Shown here: positions 1 to 5,396 of the stretch, piece after piece
Layout of the letters: each line of letters opens with the position of its first letter
How positions within the stretch are numbered: the stretch's first letter is position 1
Assembly: GCA_012798275.1 (NCBI GenBank)
Contig: JAAZNO010000474.1
Span: forward strand, 1-5,396
Length of the DNA stretch: 5,396 bases
Source of the DNA: Chloroflexota bacterium
GTDB taxonomy: Bacteria; Chloroflexota; Anaerolineae; B4-G1; SLSP01
Direction: 5' to 3'
Made by a program: the position numbers and the translations under genes
The notes under the pieces: model-generated
What the model saw: the letters and a program-made list of their open reading frames with translations, nothing else
Told to the model about the DNA's origin: nothing
Databases searched by the model: none

Positions 1-924
1 CAGGCGTTTTTCCTCGTCGCTCAAGTGAGCCGGAAGTTGCACGGCCACTTTGGCGTACAGATCGCCCCGCGTCGCCGGCTCGTTCAAATGAGGCATCCCC
101 TGTCCCCGCAGCCGCAACAGGCGGCCATTCTGCGTCTCCGGCGGGATGCGCAGCATCACCGAGTGATTGTCCGGCATCCGCACCGCGACTTCGCCGCCGA
201 GGAGAGCGGTGTAGAGATCCACCGGCACCTCGGTGTACAAGTCATCGCCTTTGCGCTCAAAGCGCGAATCGGGTTGCACGGTGACCACCAGGTGCATGTC
301 GCGCCCTATGCCGGTAGCGGAGGCCGGAATGCGCACGCGCGTGCCACTATCCGACCCGGCGGGGATGCGCACCTCCAGGCGCCGGCCTTCGAGCTGCAGG
401 ACGCGCGTCGCCCCCTGGTACGCCTCCGCCAGGGTGATTTCTACGGGCTGCTCATACGCGCGCGCCGGCTGCTGATAGGTCTGCGCGCCAGCGCGTCGTC
501 CCATCCCGCCAAACAACAAATCGAAGAAATCGGAAAAAGTGCCTTCCCTACCGCCGGCGCCGCCAGAGCCGCCAAAACCACCAAACAGATCCTGCAAGTC
601 CTCCACCCGCCGATAATGAACGCCTCCCTGCCCGCCGGGGAAGCCTCCCGCCCACTGAGACCAGTCAAAATCCTCTGGACGCCCGCCATTTTGGCCCCAC
701 TGCTGCCAATCCTTGCCGAAGCGGTCATACCGTTGCCGCTTCTCCGGATCGGAAAGGACCTCATACGCCTCATTGATCTCCTTGAAGCGCTCCTCAGCAT
801 TGGGATTGTTGGGGTTCATGTCGGGATGATACTCGCGAGCGAGGCGACGATACGCCGTTTTGATGGTCTTCTCGTCGGCGTCGCGCGACACCCCCAAAAT
901 GTTGTAGTAATCTTTATATTCCAT
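1..924 (-). CDS. dnaJ: DnaJ/CbpA-type Hsp40 co-chaperone without zinc finger, 3' end outside window
   Basis: Cytoplasmic J-domain co-chaperone that binds unfolded clients and stimulates DnaK ATP hydrolysis. My own translation from the ATG at 924-922 stays open to base 1 (308 codons, no stop). It starts [20 protein letters not shown] and has the J domain at about residues 1-70 with the essential HPD at 33-35. Residues about 70-150 are rich in Gly, Phe and Trp and contain two DLFGG-like motifs (112-116 and 136-140). C-terminal substrate-binding domain I starts near 160 ([11 protein letters not shown]) and domain II near 230 ([10 protein letters not shown]). The CxxCxGxG zinc-finger repeats of classical DnaJ are absent and there is no cysteine at all, so this is a class B (CbpA-like) protein, as in Thermus. 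Probably only about 10-25 C-terminal residues are missing. An AGGAGG motif (935-930) lies 5 nt before the ATG. The gap to grpE is 24 bp, so the two are surely cotranscribed. Confidence 0.95.
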   Translation of the reverse strand, partial: MEYKDYYNILGVSRDADEKTIKTAYRRLAREYHPDMNPNNPNAEERFKEINEAYEVLSDPEKRQRYDRFGKDWQQWGQNGGRPEDFDWSQWAGGFPGGQGGVHYRRVEDLQDLFGGFGGSGGAGGREGTFSDFFDLLFGGMGRRAGAQTYQQPARAYEQPVEITLAEAYQGATRVLQLEGRRLEVRIPAGSDSGTRVRIPASATGIGRDMHLVVTVQPDSRFERKGDDLYTEVPVDLYTALLGGEVAVRMPDNHSVMLRIPPETQNGRLLRLRGQGMPHLNEPATRGDLYAKVAVQLPAHLSDEEKRL

Positions 925-948
925 TCCCCCCTCCTCTGCTGCGCGAGC

Positions 949-1593
949 TCAGGCCACGGGATGCGCCACTACGACCCGCGCCGGGCGCAGCACGCGCTCC
1001 CCCTGCCGATAACCGCGTCGCACTTCTTCGACGACCACACTCTCTGCCCCTTGCTCCGCTGTTCCGGGGACCACAGCCACGGCCTCGTGCACGTGAGGGT
1101 CAAAAGGCGCCCCCACTGTCGCGATGGGCGTGATCCCTTCCCGCTCCAGCAAATTGCACATGCTGCGATAGGTCAGCGCCAGGCCCTGATACAAGGGCCG
1201 CTCCGCCGGCAGGGCGCTCTCCTCCGCCGCCGCCAACGTCCGTTCCAGGTTGTCCATCACGTCGAAAAAAGGCAATAAGAGCCGCTCGCGTTCTTCTGCC
1301 AGGCGCTGAGCGTCACGCAAGGCCTGCCGTTGACGATAGGCCTGCGCATCCGCCTGGAGCTGTAAAGCCACGCTCTGCCAATCCACCGCACCTGAGGGCG
1401 TTTCGCGCACGTAGTCGCGCACCGGTTCCACGGTTGCAGATGCTTCCGAGGCTACAGCAGCGCTTTCAGCGACCGTTGCAGGCTTCACCTCGGCAGCCGG
1501 CGGGAGGTCCTCTTCCAATGGCTGAGGCTCAGCCGGTTTGGCGCTGCTGACGGTTTTGACCGGCACACGGAAAATTTTACTTTCAGGGGCCAT
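949..1593 (-). CDS. grpE: GrpE, nucleotide exchange factor for DnaK
   Basis: Cytoplasmic homodimeric factor that opens the DnaK nucleotide-binding cleft and releases ADP. The protein has 214 residues, close to the usual 180-220. Residues about 18-60 are Ala/Pro/Glu/Val-rich and probably disordered. A long charged helix follows at about 72-104, where the GrpE dimer coiled coil is expected. Then comes the family motif LLLPFFDVMDNLERTL (105-120). The C-terminal beta-domain signature is split as FDPHVHEAV (164-172) and GYRQGERVLRPARVVV (194-209), matching the GrpE pattern. The ATG at 1593 is preceded by an AGGAGGAGGAAGG purine tract (1608-1596), which fixes the start. The gene lies 201 bp downstream of dnaK and 24 bp upstream of dnaJ. 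Two hairpins in the dnaK-grpE spacer may lower its expression relative to dnaK (inference). Confidence 0.97.
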   Translation of the reverse strand: MAPESKIFRVPVKTVSSAKPAEPQPLEEDLPPAAEVKPATVAESAAVASEASATVEPVRDYVRETPSGAVDWQSVALQLQADAQAYRQRQALRDAQRLAEERERLLLPFFDVMDNLERTLAAAEESALPAERPLYQGLALTYRSMCNLLEREGITPIATVGAPFDPHVHEAVAVVPGTAEQGAESVVVEEVRRGYRQGERVLRPARVVVAHPVA

Positions 1594-1610
1594 GCCCTTC
1601 CTCCTCCTCG

Positions 1611-1661
1611 AAAAATAGAGAGCCGTGAGCTGTCGCAGTCTCTACTCACCACTCACGACTC
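1611..1661 (-). terminator. Terminator-like hairpin plus U tract just before the grpE ribosome binding site
   Basis: In minus-strand RNA GAGUCGUGAG (1661-1652) pairs with CUCACGGCUC (1629-1620) over 10 bp including one G-U, with a 22-nt loop. It is followed by UCUAUUUUU (1619-1611), and the grpE AGGAGG lies only a few nt further. A competing 6-bp stem, UAGAGA (1644-1639) with UCUCUA (1621-1616), uses part of the same 3' arm and the start of the U tract. The large loop makes it a weaker intrinsic terminator than usual. Partial termination or attenuation between dnaK and grpE is an inference. Confidence 0.4.
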
Positions 1662-1664
1662 ACA
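1644..1664. repeat. Three tandem ACTCACN heptamers
   Basis: ACTCACC, ACTCACG and ACTCACA follow each other without gaps at 1644-1650, 1651-1657 and 1658-1664 (GTGAGT units on the minus strand). They lie in the dnaK-grpE spacer and provide the 5' arm of the hairpin before grpE. A related string, CCACCTCACACTCACAT, overlaps the dnaK stop codon at 1784-1800. Short heptamer repeats of this type occur between genes in some bacterial genomes. Copy number elsewhere in this genome is unknown. Confidence 0.7.
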
Positions 1665-1736
1665 TTCTCTTGCTTGCCCGATGCGCGCCAGCAGATGACG
1701 TCTCCTCTCAAAGGCCGCGCATCCCCCCAGATTAGA

Positions 1737-1766
1737 CAAGAGGGTGGCCTTCACGCCACCCCCTTG
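1737..1766 (-). other. Strong RNA hairpin downstream of dnaK
   Basis: Arms at 1755-1766 and 1737-1748 form a 12-bp stem with a 6-nt loop (GUGAAG) in minus-strand RNA, 28 nt past the dnaK stop. The arms read CAAGGGGGUGGC and GCCACCCUCUUG. The one non-Watson-Crick pair is G-U in this RNA but A-C on the opposite strand, which fits a role in the dnaK-grpE message. No U-run follows the stem (next bases UCUAAUC). It could stabilise the upstream dnaK mRNA, attenuate readthrough or mark a processing site. It is not a clear terminator. Confidence 0.6.
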
Positions 1767-1794
1767 CGCACTTCAGTACCCGACCACCTCACAC

Positions 1795-3711
1795 TCACAT
1801 CTCGCGGTATTCGCCATCCACAACGTCAGGGCCTTCAGGGCCGCGCTGCGGGCCACTCTGCGGCCCACCCTGGGGACCCGCATAGCCGCCCGGCGCCTCG
1901 CCCTCGCCGTACATCTGCTGCCCAATCTGCATCGCCGCCTGGCGCAGGTCATCCATGGCCCGACGAATGGCGGCGCTGTCATCCCCATCCTTCACGCGCT
2001 TGAGATCAGCGATCTTGGTTTCGATCTGGCTCCGCACATTCGCGGGCACCTTATCGCCCAGATCGGTCAGCGTCTTTTCCATCTGGAACGCGAGCGCGTC
2101 CGCCTCGTTGCGCGCGTCCACCAGATCCCGCTTGCGCCGATCCTCCGCCTCATGCACCTTGGCCTGCTGGATCAAGCGCTCTACTTCCTCCTTGCTGAGG
2201 TTGGTAGAAGCGGTGATGGTGATCTTCTGCTCACGGCCCGTCGCCTTGTCTTTGGCGGAGACGTTGAGAATGCCGTTGGCGTCAATGTCGAAAGCCACCT
2301 CGATCTGCGGCACACCGCGCGGGGCAGGCGGGATCCCATCCAGCCGGAACTGGCCCAACAGCATGTTATCCGGCGCCATGGGCCGTTCGCCTTGATAGAC
2401 TTTGATGTCTACCGCGGTCTGGCCACTCTCCGCCGTGGTGAAGGTCTCGCTCTTGCGGACCGGAATGGTCGTGTTGCGCGGGATGAGCACCGTCATGCGC
2501 TCTCCCAACGTCTCCACACCGAGAGACAGCGGGGTCACGTCCAGCAAGAGGATGTCAGTCACATCGCCGGAAAGCACGCCTCCCTGAATCGCCGCGCCAA
2601 TCGCCACGACCTCATCAGGATTGACGCCCTTGTTGGGCTCCCGCCCGCCGGTCAGCTGGCGCACCAGCTCTTGAATCATAGGCATCCGCGTCGCGCCGCC
2701 GACCAACACCACCTGATCGAGCTGCGCCGGAGTCAGGTTGGCGTCGCGCAGCGCCTTTTCAAAAGGCCCACGGCAGCGCTCCATCAGGTCGCGCGTGAGC
2801 TGCTCGAACTTCGAGCGGGTCAGGCGCAGCTGCAGGTGCTTGGGGCCGGAAGCGTCGGCAGTGATAAAGGGCAGGTTGATCTCGGTCTCCATCATCGTGG
2901 AGAGCTCGATCTTCGCCTTCTCGCCAGCCTCACGGAGCCGCTGCATCGCCTGCCGATCCTGCGACAGATCAATGCCCTGATCCTTGCGAAATTCCTCGAG
3001 CATCCAGCGGACCACGCGCTCGTCCCAGTCATCGCCTCCCAGGTGCGTGTCGCCGTTGGTGGACTTCACTTCGATGAGGCCCTCACTCACTTCCAGGATG
3101 GAGACGTCGAAAGTTCCCCCGCCCAGGTCAAAGACCAGGATGGTCTCATCCACGTTCCGATCGAGGCCATACGCCAGCGCCGAAGCCGTCGGCTCGTTGA
3201 TGATGCGGACCACTTCCAGCCCGGCGATCTGCCCGGCGTCCTTGGTCGCCTGCCGCTGGCTGTCGTTGAAGTATGCCGGCACGGTGATGACCGCTTTGGT
3301 GACCGGTTCGCCCAGGTACGCCTCGGCGTCCTTCTTGAGCTTCTGCAAAATCATCGCCGAGATTTCCTGCGGCGTATAGGTCTTGTCCACTATCGGAATC
3401 CGTACCCGCGCGTCGCCTTGGGGCCCTTCGACAATCGCATAAGGCACCATCTGGCGCGTGATTTCTACCTCACGTTCATCCATCCGCCGCCCCATCAGGC
3501 GCTTGATCGAAAAAACCGTGTTCTCCGCGTTCACAATGGCCTGCCGTTTGGCAGGGATCCCTACCAGGCGCTCATTTTTCTTGGTAAAAGCGACCACAGA
3601 GGGGCACAGACGGTCCCCTTCAGCGGTAGGGATCACGGTCACCTGCCCGCCTTCCATGATCGCGACTGCAGAATTGGTCGTTCCCAGGTCAATACCCACT
3701 ACTTTACTCAT
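1795..3711 (-). CDS. dnaK: DnaK, Hsp70 molecular chaperone
   Basis: Cytoplasmic ATP-driven chaperone for folding, disaggregation and the heat-shock response. The protein has 638 residues, the normal length. The nucleotide-binding domain spans about 1-385, with GIDLGTTNS (6-14), K70, [10 protein letters not shown] (195-204) and [12 protein letters not shown] (334-345). The interdomain linker is [11 protein letters not shown] (388-398). The substrate-binding beta domain covers about 399-505 and the helical lid about 506-605. The tail ends [10 protein letters not shown] after four GP[QE]x repeats (612-627). Residues about 75-100 hold the extra segment present in E. coli-type DnaKs and absent from Bacillus DnaK. 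The start is the ATG at 3711: AGGAGG (3723-3718) lies 6 nt upstream of it, whereas a TTG two codons earlier would touch the ribosome binding site and is rejected. It is first in the dnaK-grpE-dnaJ order, and probably the first gene of the chaperone operon. Confidence 0.99.
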   Translation of the reverse strand: MSKVVGIDLGTTNSAVAIMEGGQVTVIPTAEGDRLCPSVVAFTKKNERLVGIPAKRQAIVNAENTVFSIKRLMGRRMDEREVEITRQMVPYAIVEGPQGDARVRIPIVDKTYTPQEISAMILQKLKKDAEAYLGEPVTKAVITVPAYFNDSQRQATKDAGQIAGLEVVRIINEPTASALAYGLDRNVDETILVFDLGGGTFDVSILEVSEGLIEVKSTNGDTHLGGDDWDERVVRWMLEEFRKDQGIDLSQDRQAMQRLREAGEKAKIELSTMMETEINLPFITADASGPKHLQLRLTRSKFEQLTRDLMERCRGPFEKALRDANLTPAQLDQVVLVGGATRMPMIQELVRQLTGGREPNKGVNPDEVVAIGAAIQGGVLSGDVTDILLLDVTPLSLGVETLGERMTVLIPRNTTIPVRKSETFTTAESGQTAVDIKVYQGERPMAPDNMLLGQFRLDGIPPAPRGVPQIEVAFDIDANGILNVSAKDKATGREQKITITASTNLSKEEVERLIQQAKVHEAEDRRKRDLVDARNEADALAFQMEKTLTDLGDKVPANVRSQIETKIADLKRVKDGDDSAAIRRAMDDLRQAAMQIGQQMYGEGEAPGGYAGPQGGPQSGPQRGPEGPDVVDGEYREM

Positions 3712-3717
3712 TAGCAA

Positions 3718-3723
3718 CCTCCT
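3718..3723 (-). promoter_or_regulatory. Ribosome binding site of dnaK
   Basis: A perfect AGGAGG on the minus strand, separated by the 6 nt TTGCTA from the ATG at 3711. The in-frame TTG inside that spacer directly abuts the AGGAGG and could not serve as a start from this site. DnaK therefore begins [10 protein letters not shown], as in its homologues. Confidence 0.9.
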
Positions 3724-3824
3724 GAATTCTCATAAGTGCATTTCTTAGATGGCACGTTAACAACGGCTGCGCGAGAAAGCCCCGGCCTCCGCGCGGCCAT
3801 CCCTACCCCATGTGACTATCCTGA

Positions 3825-3830
3825 AGTATA
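3825..3830 (-). promoter_or_regulatory. Weak -10-like hexamer upstream of dnaK
   Basis: TATACT on the minus strand, about 113 nt before the dnaK ATG, matches the sigma-70 -10 consensus at five of six positions. No good TTGACA-like hexamer lies 16-18 bp upstream (the sequences there are ATCGAA and neighbours), and there is no extended TG. It sits in the AT-richest part of the 203-bp gap, next to the phased repeats. This is a candidate only. Confidence 0.25.
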
Positions 3831-3848
3831 GCGGCAAAGTATTTGAAT

Positions 3849-3894
3849 TCGATAAGAGCGGGATTAGAGTTTCATTAGCCGTCGCTATTATCGA
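3849..3894. repeat. Inverted repeat between the GH13 gene and dnaK
   Basis: Arms TCGATAAGAGCG (3849-3860) and CGCTATTATCGA (3883-3894) are inverted copies matching at 11 of 12 positions, separated by 22 bp. It begins 20 bp after the GH13 stop and ends 138 bp before the dnaK ATG. The single mismatch is not a G-U wobble in RNA from either strand, and no U-run follows on the minus strand. It therefore does not look like a canonical intrinsic terminator. A protein-binding site (operator) or a weak 3' hairpin for the GH13 transcript are both possible. It is not CIRCE or HAIR. Confidence 0.5.
3851..3878. repeat. Three hexamers phased at 11 bp upstream of dnaK
   Basis: GATAAG (3851), GATTAG (3862) and CATTAG (3873) start exactly 11 bp apart. 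On the minus strand they read CTAATG, CTAATC, CTTATC toward dnaK. They lie inside the inverted repeat at 3849-3894, and the first overlaps its left arm. Spacing near one helical turn is the pattern of a site bound on one DNA face, or of phased bending. With only three degenerate units, chance cannot be excluded. Confidence 0.35.
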
Positions 3895-3914
3895 GCCGCG
3901 ATTCCCGGCGCCAC

Positions 3915-5354
3915 TCACGCGAGCAACACCTGCGCGCCCACAGGCGGCACGGTGAGGGTGAGCCGGCCCTGCGTGACGGCGACAGTCTCCTCGCTCCAGG
4001 CATCCTTGAGCAGGACATCATCGGACAGGACGCCCCTCAAATCAAGCGTGAGGGTCTCCGCCTTGTCCCCGGCGTTCATGGCCACCACTACCGTCTCCGC
4101 CTCATTCTGGCGGGCAAAGGCGTAGAGCGGCCCTTTGGCATACAAGGTGATGTAGTTGCCTGTCCGCAGCGCGGGATGGGCGTGACGCAAGGCGATGGCG
4201 CGCTTGAAGGCGGCGAGCAATTCCCGATCCCACAGGGTCTCATCCCAGGGGAAGCTGCGCCGACAATCGGGGTCCGCGCCGCCCTGCAGGCCGATTTCAT
4301 CGCCATAATAGACGCTCGGCGCGCCGGGATAGCACATCTGGAACAGCGTCGCCAGCTGCAACCGCCGTTTGTCGCCGCCCACCATGGTCAGGAAACGCGG
4401 CTCGTCATGGCTGCTGAGCAAATTGTACTGGACTTCTAGCACTTCCCGCGCATAAAGGTTCAACATCCGCTCCACCTGCTCGCTGAAGCCCTTGGCGACG
4501 GCCGGCTTGAGTTTGAAGCCGCCCGGATGTTCCCGGGTGTTCAGGACTTTGTCGCCGAAGAACTCCAGACAGGCGCGGTTGAAGGGATAATTCATCACCG
4601 CATCAAAGTGATCCCCATTGAGCCATGGCTGAGCCTCATCCCAGATCTCGGCGACGATGTAGGCGTCGGGGTTGATCGCCCGCACGCGGCGCCGGAATTC
4701 CTCCCAGAAGCCGGGCGTCTTGATCTCCAAGGGTACATCGAGCCGCCAGCCGTCAATGCCGGCGCGGAGCCAATATTCCGCCACCTCGAAGAGGAATTCG
4801 CGCACCTGGATGTGCTCCGTGTTGAGCTGCGGGAGCTCGCGATTGTCCCACCAACACGCATAATTGGGCTTTTTGTGATCATCAAAGGCGTTGAGGGGAA
4901 ATTCTCGCACCCGGAACCACTCGGTGTAGGGCGAGGCCGGCCCGTTTTCCATGAGATGGTTGAACTGATAGAAGCCCCGGCTCGCGTGATTGAAGACGCC
5001 ATCGAGTATCACGCGAATGCCCCGCGCGTGAGCCGCGTCCAATAACACACGCAACGCCGCGTCACCGCCAAGGATGGGATCCACGCGAAAATAGTCATGC
5101 GTGTGATAACGGTGATTGGCCGCCGACTGGAAGATGGGGTTGAAGTAAATCGCCGTGATGCCGAGCGCTTCCAGATAGTCGAGGTGCTCCACCACTCCCA
5201 GGAGATCCCCACCCTTGAAGCCACGCGACGTCGGCGGCGAGTCCCACGGTTCCAGGTTCACGGGCTTCTTCACCCGCTCGCTACGCGCGAAACGATCCGG
5301 GAAGATCTGGTAAAAAACAGCATGTCTGGCCCATTCAGGTGTCTGTATCGTCAT
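3915..5354 (-). CDS. GH13 alpha-glucan hydrolase (cyclomaltodextrinase / neopullulanase-like), cytoplasmic
   Basis: Hydrolyses alpha-1,4 (possibly also alpha-1,6) bonds of maltooligosaccharides, cyclodextrins or pullulan fragments. The protein has 479 residues and a (beta/alpha)8 barrel from about residue 10 to 395. Conserved regions are intact: I DGVFNH (118-123), V LPQLN (174-178), II GWRLDVPLE (202-210, nucleophile D206), III AEIWDEA (235-241, acid/base E236), IV SHDEPR (315-320, transition-state stabiliser D317). The DPDCRRSFPWDE segment (361-372) is typical of the cyclomaltodextrinase/neopullulanase group. Residues about 400-479 form the C-terminal beta domain. There is no signal peptide, so it acts on imported sugars. 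The roughly 100-residue N-domain (CBM34) of GH13_20 enzymes is absent, so the exact subfamily is open. The ATG at 5354 has AGGAGGAG 7 nt upstream. An in-frame GTG at 5393 has no such support. It lies 203 bp upstream of dnaK, and I infer no functional link. Confidence 0.93.
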   Translation of the reverse strand: MTIQTPEWARHAVFYQIFPDRFARSERVKKPVNLEPWDSPPTSRGFKGGDLLGVVEHLDYLEALGITAIYFNPIFQSAANHRYHTHDYFRVDPILGGDAALRVLLDAAHARGIRVILDGVFNHASRGFYQFNHLMENGPASPYTEWFRVREFPLNAFDDHKKPNYACWWDNRELPQLNTEHIQVREFLFEVAEYWLRAGIDGWRLDVPLEIKTPGFWEEFRRRVRAINPDAYIVAEIWDEAQPWLNGDHFDAVMNYPFNRACLEFFGDKVLNTREHPGGFKLKPAVAKGFSEQVERMLNLYAREVLEVQYNLLSSHDEPRFLTMVGGDKRRLQLATLFQMCYPGAPSVYYGDEIGLQGGADPDCRRSFPWDETLWDRELLAAFKRAIALRHAHPALRTGNYITLYAKGPLYAFARQNEAETVVVAMNAGDKAETLTLDLRGVLSDDVLLKDAWSEETVAVTQGRLTLTVPPVGAQVLLA

Positions 5355-5361
5355 CGAAACG

Positions 5362-5369
5362 CTCCTCCT
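5362..5369 (-). promoter_or_regulatory. Ribosome binding site of the GH13 gene
   Basis: AGGAGGAG on the minus strand, 7 nt before the ATG at 5354. It decides the start in favour of MTIQTPEW over a GTG-initiated form 13 residues longer, whose extra residues (FIRGHFRRRSVS) do not look like GH13 sequence. Upstream sequence is cut by the window edge, so no promoter can be assigned. Confidence 0.85.
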
Positions 5370-5396
5370 GCGAAAATGGCCCCGAATGAACACGAA

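Noticed and set aside
25..1278. 417-aa plus-strand open frame across dnaJ and grpE
   Set aside because: It is in register with the sense codons of two clearly real genes and shows no recognisable protein family.
1744..3714. 656-aa plus-strand open frame as a real gene
   Set aside because: It is the exact in-register complement of dnaK, has no convincing ribosome binding site or domain, and is explained by codon bias.
3715..3717. TTG start for dnaK two codons upstream
   Set aside because: It directly abuts the AGGAGG with no spacer, while the ATG at 3711 has ideal spacing and gives the conserved [10 protein letters not shown] start.
3784..3798. GGCC-containing palindromic stretch (CCGCGCGG core) in the dnaK leader
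   Set aside because: The stem is short, typical of GC-rich DNA by chance, and has no U-run.
3806..3811. CCCCAT resembling a sigma-32 -10 element
   Set aside because: It is on the plus strand, pointing away from dnaK, and no CTTGAA-like -35 lies at the right distance.
3712..3914. CIRCE or HAIR heat-shock operator upstream of dnaK
   Set aside because: Searched by eye on both strands. No TTAGCACTC/GAGTGCTAA or CTTGAGT/ACTCAAG arms are present.
4527..5045. 172-aa plus-strand open frame inside the GH13 gene
   Set aside because: Antisense shadow in register with GH13 codons, and no domain is recognised.
5391..5393. GTG start for the GH13 gene
   Set aside because: The added Arg-rich 13 residues do not resemble the family, and the ATG at 5354 has a strong ribosome binding site.

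Overview
The window is a bacterial chromosomal segment with four genes, all on the minus strand. In transcription order they are a cytoplasmic GH13 alpha-glucan hydrolase, dnaK, grpE and a dnaJ cut by the left window edge. Coding density is high, the DNA is GC-rich by eye, and every gene has a strong AGGAGG-type ribosome binding site. No mobile element, CRISPR array, tRNA or rRNA gene was seen.

Layout, right to left: the GH13 enzyme (5354-3915) has all its catalytic motifs but lacks the N-terminal N-domain common in cyclomaltodextrinases and neopullulanases. A 203-bp gap (3914-3712) follows, holding an inverted repeat, hexamers spaced at 11 bp, a weak -10-like element and the dnaK ribosome binding site. 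dnaK (3711-1795) is full length. A 201-bp spacer (1794-1594) contains two RNA hairpins and a heptamer tandem repeat. grpE (1593-949) follows, then, after 24 bp, dnaJ (924 to beyond base 1).

DnaK, GrpE and DnaJ form the Hsp70 folding machine. DnaJ delivers substrates and stimulates DnaK ATPase activity, and GrpE exchanges ADP for ATP. The order dnaK-grpE-dnaJ differs from the Bacillus grpE-dnaK-dnaJ order and resembles that of Actinobacteria and Thermus. The DnaJ is a CbpA-like form without the zinc-finger domain and has no cysteine in the visible 308 residues. The DnaK has the nucleotide-binding-domain insertion seen in Gram-negative-type DnaKs. These traits suggest Chloroflexota or a relative of Deinococcus-Thermus. 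That is an inference, and the phylum is not proven. The GH13 gene is probably an unrelated neighbour in carbohydrate catabolism.

I see no exotic new system. The least explained parts are the two non-coding gaps: the structured dnaK-grpE spacer, and the region upstream of dnaK, which has no recognisable CIRCE or HAIR operator but does have its own repeat architecture.
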